From contig JAGVSM010001128.1 in assembly GCA_022494885.1 (NCBI GenBank), forward strand, positions 1 through 64,000: a stretch of 64,000 bases of DNA, written 5' to 3'. Numbering within the stretch: position 1 is the first letter of the stretch; each line of letters starts with the position of its first letter. Below, one piece after another: positions 1 to 12,276 of this stretch. The stretch comes from Micrasema longulum. Lineage: Eukaryota; Arthropoda; Insecta; Trichoptera; Brachycentridae. The translations under genes and the position numbers were made by a program. The notes under the pieces were generated by a model. That model searched no databases and was not told the origin of the DNA. It worked only from the letters and a program-made list of their open reading frames with translations.

Positions 1-560
1 ATACAATATATTCATAAAAACGAAAGACATAAAACTTCGAGCAAAACCATGCCAATCCAGCTTCATCCCACACTGTTTAGTCGCGAAGAGATCTACGAAA
101 AGCCGGAAGATCTATTCCAAAAAATTCCAAGTCGTGTGATGAATTGACTTATCTACACATTCTGGACATTGGGGATAAAAACCAAAGTTGCTCTTAGAAG
201 ATTTTATAAATAGCAGATTTTGACTTCTGGTGACACGGTTGAGAACATGAAAATAAATTGATTGCAACAGAGATGGGAAATCACTTAAAGCATTAAGTAT
301 TTTGAAAATGCATATAAGGTCCATCTCAGTTCTACGTCTCTCCAATGAAGACAGATTAAGAGATTGTTCTATTTCAATTAAGAATAATTACCCCTTTGTA
401 ATCCGAGCAACCATGCCACTTTTCTTAGAAAACGGTTTTGGATAGACTCGATATGGTCAATATGAGTCCTGTAGAATGTATGAATATTGTGTCGATGTGG
501 CTCGAGGCCCAATTAAGGAATTATTTATCAACCACAATCACAGATTTTTTCACAGTTTCT
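1..560 (-). mobile_element. Jockey/CR1-like LINE relic, C-terminal part of ORF2
   Basis: The minus strand reads HIESIQNRFLRKVAW, then after a break RRRTEMDLICIFKILN, DFPSLLQSIYFHVLNRVTRS and TTWNFLE. These are blocks of the region after the reverse-transcriptase core in Jockey-group ORF2 proteins, in correct order. Stops and frameshifts separate the blocks, and no reverse-transcriptase core is present. Nearly the same blocks recur at 58600-59280, so the two are probably related copies. The left end is cut by the window edge. Confidence 0.75.
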
Positions 561-650
561 CTGTTTAAATCAAGAATAGACATTTTTTCATTAAAATCTT
601 CTCTTTTCCTTTCCCGTTATTCTATTTTTCCAATTAAAGACTTGTAACGA
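500..650 (+). mobile_element. LINE ORF2 C-terminal tail (SLFKSR type)
   Basis: The plus strand reads VSLFKSRIDIFSLKSSLF and continues open to a stop near 647. The SLFKSR motif followed by a short basic and hydrophobic tail is the typical extreme C-terminus of Jockey/CR1-like ORF2. The same tail recurs at 26215-26420 and 54230-54430. It is oriented opposite to the neighbouring relic at 1-560, so two elements abut head to head. Confidence 0.55.
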
Positions 651-659
651 TAAAAATAA

Positions 660-2819
660 ATATAAACACATTTTTAGTTCTATTCCGAAATCAATTTTAC
701 TTAACTTTTTCGCGTATACATTATGAAACTTAAATTATATCAATTAAACTTTTTATTTTATCAGTTGGTCGGAACAAAAATCCATTGACAATAAGCTCGC
801 CAATGTACAAATATGCACGTATAAAGGGATTAATAAATTATAAACAATATTATCAATGTAACATTTTTGGTCTTAGTCCAAGGACTATGAAATAATTAAG
901 TTTAAAAAAAGTATTGGTTGGTTGGAATAAATTGAAATTTGGCAATAAGCCCGTCAATGTACTATTTACATGATGTACAAAAAATGCTAACTTAAATAAA
1001 TAATTCACGACATGGAAAATTGGACCGAGACCTCTTGTTTGGTAGGTAAACGAGCTTACCAGTAGAAAATTAGACGTACGTTATATACGCAAGGATTAAT
1101 AACCCAAAAAATTACATCAGAATATACACGAAAGACACTATTATCCGAGACGTTAATTTAAATGTTTGATTTTTAACTAAGTAAAGAAAAAATACTCGAG
1201 ACATAACAGTATTTTCGACTGTAAATTCCAAAATTTAATTTTTAAACGAAATTAATATAACACCCCGTTCCTAATGACTCGGAAGTCTAAAATGAGTTGG
1301 GCAATAATCTCTTCGGAATGCTTTAGAGTCCCCTCAGCTCGGCGCTCCTGCTGGCGGAGTGCGGCACGCGGTGCGGTGGCGGTGGTACGGGGCCTCTCAG
1401 AGACGGAATCTGTTTTGATTGAGAGTAATAATCTCTCCCTATTGTTCTTGTACAAACTTTCAGCAAATTGAAAACTCTCAAACGGCTGTGGCTGGCTGCG
1501 GGAACTCCACTCTTTGTTCACACCCGTGATGACTCGAGGAAAGATTTGTTCACTTGTTGAAACTGCAGACCGTTAGTCAAATATTTTACTTCATATTTTG
1601 TATTTTAACCTTTTCCTTACTGTCCTAAAAACATCTGCGCATTTGCTTCAGTTGTTTATAGTTAATGACAAAAGTGATAATATTTTTAATCTGATTACTA
1701 AAACCATGAGCTCATGCTTGCGGCGCGGGCGGAAAAACCCCCCCTGACAAAGGTCGGTGAACTACTCACTGGCGTCTAGGAGAAGGATAAGAAACTTTGC
1801 TGTTCGCACGTGTGACACGTGAAATCGTTTCTCTTGTCTCCGAATATACCTGTATTATCGAGAGTGAGACGTTAAATTTATAACTTATATACAAAAAAAA
1901 AACCTAAAATACTTACAAACAGAAAAAAGAAACTACTTACCCCTTAAAATATTTATATAGCTAAATATTCAAGAGCGCAGAATTGACAGCTGGATAGATC
2001 GGGTATAGATGTTTATAACCCTCAAAATTGACACACATTACTTTTCGTAATGCATTAAATTGAAAGGTGGAAGTTTTACAATGTGACATATAAACTTGAG
2101 ATTTTGGTTTAAAATTGACTAAAATCATTTGAATTGTTCATTTAAAAAACGTCCAAGTTAACGCTTGAAATATAAATAATACTTAATTTTTTTTTTTTAA
2201 TTTATCTTTTCTTATTCTGAAATGTTTGAATAAAAATGTAACTTTTTCGGTCGGGTTACTTTGAATCCAGAAGGTCAATATATTTATAAAGCCATAACCG
2301 TAGCTGTACGGTGTTGTACATAATATTCACCACGGGGGTTCGATTTGTTTCTCAACATCTCCCGTCTCATAGTAATTATAAGAGTTAAGTCCCGTTTTAT
2401 TGAGTTAATCCGCGCAATTTAGCTGCCGGCGTACAAAAGAAGAATCAGACCGAAACGTTCCGCAAAAAGCAAAGAGAAATAAATTATTCATTTCAGAACG
2501 TTAATAAAGACTCCGTAACAGAGAGTTAGGAGGTTTTTACAGCGATACGAAACCATAATATAATTAAAAATTAATACACATATCAGTAAATTAGTCATTA
2601 TTCATAGCATATCGTACACTGGGCAAATATCTCGAACAGCTTTGGCGGCTTTATTTCCTTTATTTCATTTCCGCTATTAGTTTTTGCTTTTATTTAAATG
2701 GTTGCGTTTGTTGGTTTATGTTACTGTGTATATTGTTTTCGATATTATATATATGTTTAAAATAGACTTAGTCCGTACATCTATTTAAAAAAATATTTAA
2801 AAAAAAAATTAAATCTTAT
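660..2819. other. AT-rich stretch without recognisable genes
   Basis: Apart from the GC-rich patch near 1320-1400 and a smaller one at 1715-1790 (GCTTGCGGCGCGGGCGG), I see only AT-rich sequence with stops in all frames. Confidence 0.5.
1252..1521 (-). CDS. Unrecognised 89-codon frame in a GC-rich patch
   Basis: I do not recognise this. The stretch 1320-1400 is much richer in G, C and CpG than its surroundings. The minus strand is open for 89 codons and contains a basic, arginine-rich middle (residues 42-62) and a helix-like end rich in E, I and L. An open frame also exists on the plus strand (1274-1471). Such double openness is common in GC-rich DNA lacking TA-rich stops, so coding is unproven. 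It could equally be a promoter or 5' UTR island. Confidence 0.15.
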   Translation of the reverse strand: MNKEWSSRSQPQPFESFQFAESLYKNNRERLLLSIKTDSVSERPRTTATAPRAALRQQERRAEGTLKHSEEIIAQLILDFRVIRNGVLY

Positions 2820-2960
2820 TTTTTTTTGTACTCTCAGGAGTTACAACAAACTCATTTTGGGACAGAATAATATTTACATAGAGGCATAATTATTATAATA
2901 ATATAGTTACAAGTGATAATATGTACATTAAACTGATAATAAGATAGCAAGCAAGTAGAG
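2820..2960. repeat. Interspersed repeat fragment, shared with 62650-62720
   Basis: The stretch around CAGGAGTTACAACAAACTC and the following GGGACAGAATAATATT reappears at 62675-62710 with small changes. Both copies lie beside AT-rich T-runs, which suggests the 3' end of a LINE on the minus strand. No coding part is visible in either copy. Confidence 0.5.
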
Positions 2961-2961
2961 C

Positions 2962-3140
2962 GGCGGCCTCCGTGGTGTAGTGGTCAAGACGCTTGACTCA
3001 CGCACGTAAGGTTCCGGGTTCGATTCCCGGTGAGAACACAAAAATTAAAATGTGATTTTTCTCAAGCCTGGGTGCTCTGTGATGTAATTCACCACTGTAA
3101 TTAGGCCTCCTGGCCTGTTGTGGTGCAAAAAAAAAATGTA
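2962..3140 (+). repeat. tRNA-derived SINE, family A
   Basis: An A-box-like TGGTGTAGTGG and a perfect B-box GGTTCGATTCC lie about 45 bases apart, and the T-arm stem CCGGG/CCCGG is intact. There is no matching acceptor stem, so this is not a working tRNA gene. A body follows with CAAGCCTGGGTGCTCTG, and it ends in A-runs. An inverted copy of the head is at 55020-55115. Confidence 0.75.
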
Positions 3141-3224
3141 AAAAAAAAAATGTAAAATATAATACAAAGAAATTGAAACAATTCATAATATTTAATATTT
3201 ATATATTGTAAAAAAGAAATATCC

Positions 3225-3480
3225 GAGGAAAAAGAAGAACTTAAAACTAAATTTCACCTTCCACGAACCTCCTCAAATAGTAATTTTTTAAATGAATAGT
3301 CATTTTTTGGCGTTCTATAGAAGTCCGGTTGCCTGTTGTACTCACGAAAAGCAAGGTACAGCAGAGTCCTTAGACCATACCTTGTCGTGCGTGATCCAGG
3401 TACGTGAATATTTTGACTCTGTCGCGTATTATACTGGTGGACGTCACGATTGAAAGTATAGCTAATATTAGTGAGAGAGT
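3225..3480 (-). mobile_element. LINE 3' end, 5'-truncated copy
   Basis: This segment is nearly identical to 4207-4450, where the same sequence is continuous with reverse-transcriptase C-terminal coding (4445-4850). It is therefore the 3' untranslated region of the same LINE family, truncated just before the coding part. The two copies lie about 980 bp apart in the same orientation. They differ at a few positions, for example AGAGTCC versus AGTTACC. Confidence 0.75.
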
Positions 3481-4199
3481 ATTTATTTACATTAAATTAT
3501 AAAAATGTTCCCTGTAAATGCCTAGACTTCCATATCTCCTTCTCAAAAATGTTTTCTTTCTCTGTTGCAACAAATTTTGATCTTTATTATAAGAACACCA
3601 ATACTTCTTTTTATTAAAAAAAAAAAATCTTTCACAATTTTGTTTGCTTTTCTCATAAGTCCCCACTTATTAAAACACAATACTAGACTAAAAAAATTGT
3701 GAAACCGTTTGTAAAGCTTGCTTATGTCTTGATTGATTATTAGAATGAACCCACGCGTCTTGTGATTATTTTTTTTCGTTTTTTTATAATAAACATAAGT
3801 GTTAAAACAGAGTATCCAAAAAATAAAGTATACTTACGTAGCAATGAAATACAACATTTACTGATTTATATTACGCATTTTTTTTTAGTTAGTAGGAAAA
3901 AAACGTCAACCCCAAAATTGGTTGGTTTGTTTAGTATGTAGTTTATTATTTTTTAAATATAAATTTTAAAACTTTTTCAAAACAAATCATGTGAAAATAT
4001 TATGTACAAACATTGCAGGCAACAATAAAAATATTAAAGTATGAATTTGGCCTAGGAGAATATATATTTTCTATACAAATATCAAATAGAGCAAATTTTT
4101 ACTTTAAGTGTCCAGTATTAATCAATTCCGCTACTGTATATTGGTTAAATATACTCATTTTGTTGTACACAGGAAATAGGTACTACTGACATTACAACA

Positions 4200-4960
4200 A
4201 TACCCAATGAAAAAAAGAAGAACTTAAAACTAAATTTCACCTTCCACGTACCTCCTCAAATAGTAATTTTTTAAATGAATAGTCATTTTTTGGCGTTCTA
4301 TAGAAGTCCGGTTGCCTGTTGTACTCACGAAAAGCAAGGTACAGCAGTTACCTTAGACCATACCTTGTCGTGCGTGATCTAGGTACGTGAATTTGAATCT
4401 GTCGCGTATTATACTGGTGGACGTCACGATTGAAGGTATAGCCTTCAATAGTATAGTATATTAGTGAGAGAGTCTTTAGTTACACCTTGAAGCACCGTTT
4501 TTGCAATCTCATAATACGGAATGACCAAAAATGGGAGAATGTCAGTAAGTTTGTAAATGTCATTGACATGCGTTTCCATTGGTATACCATATATGTTTCT
4601 AATAGCTCTATTTTGTATTACTTGTTTTTCTGATACACTTTTTTGTGGCAATTCCCCAGATGCACGACAAGTATACCAAATGAGAGTGTATCATTGAAAA
4701 GTACACTGCACGGCGTAGTGAGATTGGAAGAACTCCCCTAAACCTATGCATTATTCCAGTGATTGAAGAGATTTTAGATTTAACATTATTAAAATCGTGA
4801 ATCTTTGTGAGCTGTGAATCAATGTAGATTCCAAAATATTTTGTCACGTCAGTCTTTTCAAGATCATTTCAAAGAATTGAACATTGAACGTGAACAGATA
4901 GGGGTGTCAAAAATGCTCATTTTCTTCTACTTAATATGCCATTTTGAAGGCTTGTAATCA
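4200..4960 (-). mobile_element. Jockey/CR1-like LINE relic with ORF2 C-terminus and 3' end
   Basis: The minus strand reads YFGIYIDSQL, VKSKISSITGIMHRFRGVLP and MIHSHLVYLSCIWGIA, then after a frameshift VIQNRAIRNIYGIPM and YEIAKTVLQG. This is the thumb and C-terminal region of a non-LTR reverse transcriptase. The frame changes near 4640, and the catalytic domain is absent, so it is dead. The 3' untranslated part (4207-4450) is duplicated at 3225-3480. A sister copy with the same coding blocks is at 43920-44640. Confidence 0.85.
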
Positions 4961-5095
4961 AATTAAATCATTAATGTAACGTAAAACAAATACAATGCCT
5001 TGTAGCGCAGAAAATTATATTTCGATTGAAGTAAAACCTTAACCTTTTTTTAAATCTTTTGGTACTCATTTTTAAATTTGGAAATAAAAACGGAC
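4905..5095. repeat. Interspersed repeat family D fragment
   Basis: Blocks such as AAAATGCTCATTTTC, TTTTGAAGGCTT and ATGTAACGTAAAA recur at 27975-28035 plus 28265-28360, and related blocks recur at 15540-15960, 16425-16525 and 52780-53010. No coding potential is apparent. The family looks old and fragmented. Confidence 0.55.
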
Positions 5096-5689
5096 AGCTT
5101 TGTTAACACCCAATAAATTATAGCATTTTTTCAAATAACGAAAAATTTATTTCTAATGTTGAAGATAAGCGTGCATTGATTAATATTTTCTCAAGAACAC
5201 GTTCAAGGTCAAAAAAGGACCGACGGATAATAGTTCACCGCGGAGATTGGCGGTCCCGGCAAACTAAAATAGAATCCTGCATAGACAATCTTATTCATTT
5301 ATGATACCATAAATTTTACATTGAAAGCCCCATTTACTTACCCAGATCCGTTTTAAAGGTATTGTGACCTCTTTTTTGTTCCACACATTGCAAAAACAAC
5401 TTTTTTATCTGTAATGAACGGTAAATGTTTTTTATTTTTCAAAAATTCGTTGTTTGCAAAAAAGATTCGCGTTTTTTAAAAAAGTCAAATGTTCTGCTTT
5501 CAGTTCCCCTAACACCGTCAATGCAAACAAAGTATACAGGGTCAATTTTTCTGTCACCATCTATCTTATTTTATTATGCCTAATTCGCCTAATTCTAGCG
5601 GCTATAGGGTATGTTAGTTTATCAGTTTAAATCGGAAAAAACAAGCCCGAGTGAAAGAACCAGAACCGTTACCACCCCCCTCACCAGTC

Positions 5690-6100
5690 AAATAATTCAA
5701 ACTTATTAAGCCCAAATGGCCCTCACAAAAAGTAATGTAGAAAAACTCAAATGCACACAGCAATCCATGGAAATTTCCATGCTTGGTATAAGCCTAAGAG
5801 ACAGTATGAGAAATTAGGAAATCGGATTGCGTAGTAGGACTAAAGTGGCAATGGGCAGGACATGTTGCAAGACAAGATCTCACAAGATGGACCCCTGAAA
5901 TTTTAAAATGAATACCTAGTGATAAAAAGCGAGGCGTCGGAAGACCTAAAAGAATATGGTCCGACGACATAGCTGCTATAGGGGGTAAAAATTGACTGCA
6001 AGCAGCAACCGACCGAAAGAAATGGAAGGATATGGAAGAGGTCTATATTCAGAAGTGGAAAACAGAAGGTTGTAAAAGAAGAAGAAGAAGATGCCCAAAA
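5690..6100 (+). mobile_element. Non-LTR retroelement relic, ORF2 C-terminus (RDPTRWT type)
   Basis: Across several frames the plus strand shows QQSMEISMLGISLRDSMRN, then a block equivalent to WAGHVARQD..RWT, VGRPKRIWSDDI and NW-QAA-DRKKWK, ending in a run of arginine and lysine codons (AGAAGAAGAAGAAG). This is the conserved tail of a large group of insect endonuclease/reverse-transcriptase elements. Stops and frameshifts are frequent, and nothing upstream of the tail is preserved. Confidence 0.75.
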
Positions 6101-6164
6101 AAAGTCATTGTTCATAAGTTTGCTCTATTTTTATCACAGATTTGCGCATAAAAAAAATCACAGA

Positions 6165-6240
6165 CAAGCGCCGCGGCGCAGTTGGTAAGACGGTCAACTG
6201 TGAATCTAGCGTAGCGGGATCGATTCTTGCCAGTTGCAAG
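6165..6240 (+). repeat. tRNA-like SINE head
   Basis: GCGCAGTTGGTAAGACGG resembles an A box, and GGATCGATTCT resembles a B box 35 bases later. The cloverleaf does not close well, so this is read as a degraded tRNA-derived SINE and not a tRNA gene. An A-rich tail follows at 6240-6260. Confidence 0.5.
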
Positions 6241-7839
6241 AAAGAAATTGAAAAAATGTTTTTTTCTTATTGCTCTAGGTGTTGTGGAATACTTTTCTTT
6301 AATTTCCTGTTATATGTAAATTGAGAAAATATATATAGGGGGCATTGCATAATTTTTCTTCTTGAAAGGGGGCAGAGGGTCAAATAAGTTTGGGAACTCG
6401 TGATTTTAACCAACGAATGACAGTTTGTAAGCCTTGAAATGCCTAAACATTTTCCCTTCTTTGAAAAAATCTGAAATGTTTACCTTTCCTGAAATGCACT
6501 GATTTTATGGAGGTAGAATTTTTCATTGAATGTCTTTTTCAATTTAAGTTTATCAATTACTGAGCCACTTCAAAAGTTTTTATTGTCCTTATTAAAATTT
6601 TATAAGTGTTTTATTGATTCGCACGATACTGGATATTTAAATCCAATTTCTGGAATTGCCGTAGAAATATACAAATACGTTTTTTACGAGCTGAATAAAA
6701 CCAAAGAATTGTTTGAATGACGACTTTGATAGAAAAACATGCAATTAGGAATGGCATTTTACAGAATTTATTTAAAACAATGACCTATTCAATTAACGTT
6801 CATTTTTAGTTTTGTCAATATATTTTTCCATAACACAAAAATGAGGAACAGATTTCCCATAATGAAAATTAAACTAAAAAAAGTTTATTTTTAACCTACT
6901 TCACTCAAATCCCTGTTTTGAGAATTCAAGCATTTAAGTTTTTTTTCCAATTTTACTCTTTTATATCTTATTTAAATATAGTAAGATGTTAAGTGCTCAT
7001 TTAAGAACATGGTTTTAATTTTTCCGTTTCTTTATTTTATATAAAATAAATAATTAGTTAATTAAAGCTTTCAGCTTGAATAAAATACCCGCTATATGAC
7101 TTAACCTGAAATTTAATTTGAGAACTACAGATATATGAAATTTATTATGGCTTAGTGTATTTTTCCAGTTTGTAGAACGTTAAAACTTTACAAAACTGCA
7201 TTATTAAGTAAAATCAACGTATTTTCGAGTCAACGTTTTTTGCCAGTATACCCACGATATGTATTTTCAAACAATAAAAAATTATAGGAGTATTTCATAT
7301 TTTTTACTGTAGTGCATATTGCAAGTTTATATTACGGGCTAAAAGATTAAAGGAGAATATGTAACTTTTTACTGCAAATTCTAAGATTCAAGGTTCAAGC
7401 CCCGTTCGTCCGCAACATATTACTTTTTGGACTTTCTTCCCAACTTTTAAATAATGGCTTATAGAATTTGATGTTTGAGAAATAGCATAGGAGTCCCGAT
7501 CCAGGAGGTTGATAAAAAAAAACGATGTTGAGTTTTGAAGTGCATTTACTACATAATAGTTACCAGGTACGAAGACGCTTTATATTGAGTACTGCATGAC
7601 GGAACTTATTTTATCAAATGCACATTATAACTGAAGATATCATCGCTTGTTTATTGTCCAGTGTTCATGTTACTTCCTAAGATTTTGATGTCATGTACTA
7701 ATTCCGTGTTTGTCAGCGACATTACATCCGCTCGTATCAGCAGATTGTGAATAGTCAATTAAATGCCATTTCTCGAAAGCCTAGATTTCAGAATAACTTA
7801 CCTTTACACAGATGCAACACAACTGGGGCTTAAAATCAT

Positions 7840-8060
7840 TGTTCATATGTTGGATTTTTTTTTTCAATAAACTTCCGGAAATTTTAAAATCAATAGCAAA
7901 TTTTAAAACATTTAAATATAAATTGAAAAAACACATGAGACCTACCCTATCCTGAACTTCACACAGTGGAAAATTGTGTTTATTTTATAATATACCAACC
8001 AATTTTAAGGAATCTGTTCTGTATAGTAAAAGTAAAATGTAATAAAAATAAAACAAATAT
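7840..8060 (+). mobile_element. LINE ORF2 C-terminus and 3' end
   Basis: The plus strand reads FFNKLPEILKSIANFKTFKYKL followed by KKHM and a stop, which is the usual end of CR1/Jockey-like ORF2 proteins. About 120 bases of AT-rich 3' sequence follow. The rest of the element is absent. Confidence 0.65.
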
Positions 8061-10255
8061 CTGTATAAATATTAATATAAAAATATATGTTAAACGAACT
8101 CCCTCTCTAAACACGAGTTTTTTACTTTATTAGAGAGGTAGAAACGTTATGATCAACTATGTATCTACAAAACATTTATAATTTTAAAATTACTTTTTCA
8201 AAAAAAAAAAAATGCTTTGATAATGAATTGTTTACATATGTAATGTGTCATTTCATTTCTGCGCTGTCGTTAATTCGATAGTAACTCTGCTGACACTGAA
8301 AATTTATTTTCGAGTGACTTATACGCTCAATAATTAAAACGATCCTTCCATTTTTTATTTAAAAAAATAATAATTTAGTATGTTAACTCGTTTTAGGACG
8401 TAAATGTAAAAATATACCCTAAAATGTGGTTAATATTTGCATGAATAGGAACATTTTGATTTTCCTTTTTATTATTTCTTTGCTGACACGGATCCTTTCT
8501 CGAGTTTAGGTGGATATCAAACTCAGCTTTGCCAAAATTACAGATGTAATTTATAGACGGATCCGTTAATCTCCAGGCAAAAGTAATTTTACAAAGGAAA
8601 TCAAAATATCTTAGGATGCTTCAACTTTGTCAAAAGGTTCGATCCATAAAAATAACACAAACGATATATTACAAATAGCATACATACGACTATCAACGTA
8701 TTTTTTTACTTTTATAGTCAATAAAGTTGGTGAAAAACTCCACATAAATATGTCAGTGAAATATTTTATTTAAACTTGCTCATTCCCATACAACAAAATT
8801 CCATATAGTCATTATTTACACAAAAACAGTCTCATTATATATTTATTTACATGGAAGTTGTGTTAAAAAAATTACATAATAAATTAAAGAAAAAATATTT
8901 TACCGACATTGAGCGCAGAAACATTTCAATTTAATGTAATTGTGCCTATATCATAAAACGATAAAATTTTGAATAAAATCAAAAGGGTTTGGGGTGGTTT
9001 TTAAAAAAATAAATCAAACAAACATTTTTATTATTTTTATATTTCAACCCATGTTAGATATATACAAATATTTCGTTTATATACACATCCAATGAACTAT
9101 TTTTGTTACATTTTAAATATTCACAGCAGCTAAAAGCCTTAAATTATTTTTTAGTATTTTTGGAATTCTTTAAAATTTGCATATCAAAAATGCTTACCGA
9201 AAAACGAAAATAAATATTATCTTTGAAATAAAGGTTCATTACACTTATAATAGGATATATATTTATGAATTTCTTTTATGCAGAATTCCAAGTATTAATA
9301 AAAACTTATTATTTTTAAACATGTTTTATTAAAAAAAATAAAAATGGTTTGAATTAATCATATGCATCTCAAACATAATTTACATTTTTTTGTTCCAGTA
9401 TAACGACTGAATGCCAATTTCGAAGAAAAACGAATTCGCTACAAATTACAAAACAAATTAAAAAAATTTTCATCCATAATAAACCTGACAAATATGTTTT
9501 TATATACTAATGATATCTTGTTTTTAAAACCCTTTTTATTTTAAAAAAAATGTATTTTTTTACAAATTACTTATATATGTACAGTATAAATGATTTTATT
9601 CGTTGGGATAATAATGTTTTCTTTTGGCATTTGATATTGTGAATAAAATTAAATATTCCTTATTTGATACTCATTAATAAATACCCTTTTTAGTAAGTAA
9701 GTAAAATAAATATTTGATTACTAATAATTTCAATATCAAAATAGTGTAACGATCATAATTTTGATGGTAAATGTAGGCTTGTATTTAATCTATAATAAAA
9801 ACACATAATAATATAACCACCCCAAAGTCAATGGCATTTTAACTCGTGGGTAAAATTGTTTTTCTCACCTTTATTCTCTTACGTTTTTTAATTTTCACCG
9901 TGACTTGACAATACACGGAAAAATGCCATTGCGCGGGACAATAAAATATTTTAATGACAGTTTTCCTTTGAAAAACAGAAAAGGGGTAGTATTTTATAAT
10001 AAATACATAATTACTTTATTTAAAGTACGTTTACATAATTTTACAAGACATAAAAAATAACGATGACGGCCAGAGTAGTAGCTATTGTTACGAGTTATGC
10101 AGAAATGCATACTGAAGAAAAATGTATAGTTTATCTTGTATTTACACGAACGTTTGGATGTGTATCGTTATTAGCCATTTCTTTGTTTTGAATTTTTGAC
10201 GGGAAAACAATTTTTTTAATGCACGAGATGCGCTTGTAAGGGAATAACATGTATA

Positions 10256-10372
10256 TTTATTACACCCCAGTTCTTATCCCAAGTTAAATAATAATAAAAT
10301 AGTTATTATAGGGTATAACAAATAGTTAAATCTATTTATTATACCCCAGTGCTTATCCCCAGTTAAATAATA
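10256..10372. repeat. Short tandem duplication
   Basis: The block TTTATTACACCCCAGTTC plus TTATCCCAAGTTAAATAAT occurs at 10256-10295 and again, with small changes, at 10335-10372. The intervening 40 bases are AT-rich. No function is evident. Confidence 0.6.
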
Positions 10373-11204
10373 TTGAGTTTTCACATTTATTTATTTTATA
10401 TTAGTTAGTCCATACTTAAATATTAATTACACATTTCAATAAATACAGTTATAAGCTCAACAATAATTTCATACATTTTTTTTATTACATAAAATTTTGT
10501 ATAATACATACAATTTTTAATATTTGACATTAGATTATATGACAGATAATTGTGTTCAACAATTCGCAAAAGTTTTAAATACAATTATTTTTTTGATGCA
10601 TGCATTTCCTAAAGTATTTTGATTAATTTTTCATATGAACTAAAACAGTTTTAAAACGAATACTTGCAATTTCCTAATAACCTTAGTATAAAACGTAACA
10701 TTTCATTAATAACAGGTGTTTTTTCTCCGCAATAGATGTTTAGCGTTGGAGATTTGATGTATTCAAATTAATTTTGTTTATTAAATGTAGCTTTATTATG
10801 TTGAAACACGTTTGCGGAAACTTTTTTCTTTTAGGATCCACTCATATGGACACATAATACAATAATTTTATTATGTTTTCGAATATTTCATTTTGGACGA
10901 GACCGTAGTTGATGGTTTGAAGTAAATATTATTCGACTTACATACCGGGACACTGTTGTTTCGGACCGTTATTTAAGGGGACGCAATATCTCCCCTACGC
11001 TATATTTTTTTCAATTTTATGTAGACCATATCTGTATTTTCCTAAATAAGATTAACTATAATAACTGTTAACGAGTTAATTATAGTGACCTGTGACTAAA
11101 GTAAAAAACTTTTTTTTTAATGTAAGAAATTCATTCCTGAAAGGTATAAATAAATATGGGATAGTATGAAGTTTATTTTTAGCATTTGAAACTGTTGTTC
11201 TATT

Positions 11205-11395
11205 TTAATTTAGCAGGTAGAGTATTGGTTAAACTATTTCGCTATTTACCATGAGTAAGGTTTGATTCTCGACATCGTTGGCATAACAGTTTGATTTTTG
11301 ATGTTTTGATCCAAGGACTTATCATTTTACTATGAAATGATTAAGGATGATACAGTGCCATATGCTCCATTAAGATAAAAAATGGTGATGATTTT
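11205..11395 (+). repeat. Decayed tRNA-derived SINE, family B
   Basis: A degenerate head (AGGTAGAGTATTGG, then GTTTGATTCTCGAC) is followed by the family B body CAAGGACTTATCAT, ACAGTGCCATATGC and CCATTAAG, ending in GGTGATGATT. The order matches the better copies at 28040, 35150, 38245, 51300 and 63690. Confidence 0.55.
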
Positions 11396-11606
11396 TATTA
11401 AATATGTTGATATTACACTTTGTTGTATAAATTCATAACTCTCACTTTAAAACGAATACAATTTGCACTTAAAAAATACAAATAACTTCATTGAAGATAA
11501 AAAATATTTTTTCGGTACGAATATATGTAAGGATATTTGTTCAAACTGTTTTTATGTTAACAAGTATAATAAAAATGAATACCATATGGCCACTTATCGA
11601 CTTTCC

Positions 11607-11640
11607 TACTGGTTTCGAGACGTGACTGTCTCTTCATCAG
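11607..11640 (-). ncRNA. Hammerhead-type ribozyme motif, tandem copy 1
   Basis: On the minus strand the core is CTGATGA, one extra A, a stem GAGAC/GTCTC with a six-base loop, GAAA, then C-CA-G-UA, which gives a two-base-pair helix III and a GUA cleavage triplet. All conserved core bases of a hammerhead are present. Stem I next to it is weak (only two pairs adjacent to the core). The motif repeats 171 bases away, so a dimeric fold is possible. The extra base between A9 and stem II differs from the textbook core. Confidence 0.6.
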
Positions 11641-11772
11641 GACTCTAACTGCATCAACATGTCTTTACCATCACCATAGCATGCACGGGTATTCACGAAA
11701 ATATTTTATTACTAAAATTATATTCATTAAATTTTAGTAAACATTTGTTAAAAACCACTTGCCGACTTGTCT

Positions 11773-11816
11773 ATGTCTACCGGTTTCGAGACGTACTCGT
11801 CTCTTCATCAGGACAC
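11773..11816 (-). ncRNA. Hammerhead-type ribozyme motif, tandem copy 2
   Basis: The minus strand reads GTGTC, CTGATGA, an extra A, a perfect six-pair stem GAGACG/CGTCTC closed by AGTA, GAAA, then C-CG-GUA and GACAT. GTGTC and GACAT pair over five bases as stem I, and the GUA triplet sits exactly at the expected cleavage point. This is the most complete hammerhead fold in the window. Sequence around it also matches copy 1, so the two form a tandem repeat of about 171 bases, as in Penelope-like elements and retrozymes. Confidence 0.7.
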
Positions 11817-12276
11817 TAATTACATTAACATACAAATCCCACTATTGACCAAAACCAACGTGCTGATAAGATACATGATATTATAAGCTAACACGTGCAC
11901 GTTAGTGTTACAAGTGGAGATAGCCTGCCCATCTATCTCGAGTCCTGGGACAACACAATTTTGTATTGTCCACGCGTAAACGGCCTTTTAGTAACAAACT
12001 TTCTTGACTTAAAGAATTTCGTTCCGTTTGATGAAACAAAATTACAAAAAATAGTTTTTTTTTAAAATCCGTTTGTTATTATGTCGTCCGGTAGCCAGTA
12101 TGGATGTTAACTGCCATCCTATTATTTTATTTGTCGGCTTTGTCATAATTATTGTTTATATAACAACAGAGATAGTTCAAAATATTTGAAAAATAGTAGG
12201 CATTAACCGGGTTTCTGACCTGTCAACGTGCTTTATATTCCGACATTTATCATTTTGTTCATGTTTAACAACCACG

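Larger units (their letters stand above)
6740..11200. other. AT-rich stretch, mostly empty
   Basis: Outside the LINE tail at 7840-8060 and the small duplication at 10256-10372, this region is AT-rich with homopolymer runs. A lone tRNA-like B box (AAGGTTCAAGCCCCG) is at about 7390-7405. I see no coding frame or conserved motif. Confidence 0.5.

Noticed and set aside
2966..3040. A functional tRNA gene
   Set aside because: The A and B boxes and T-arm are good, but no acceptor stem forms and a SINE body and A-rich tail follow; an inverted copy exists at 55020-55115.
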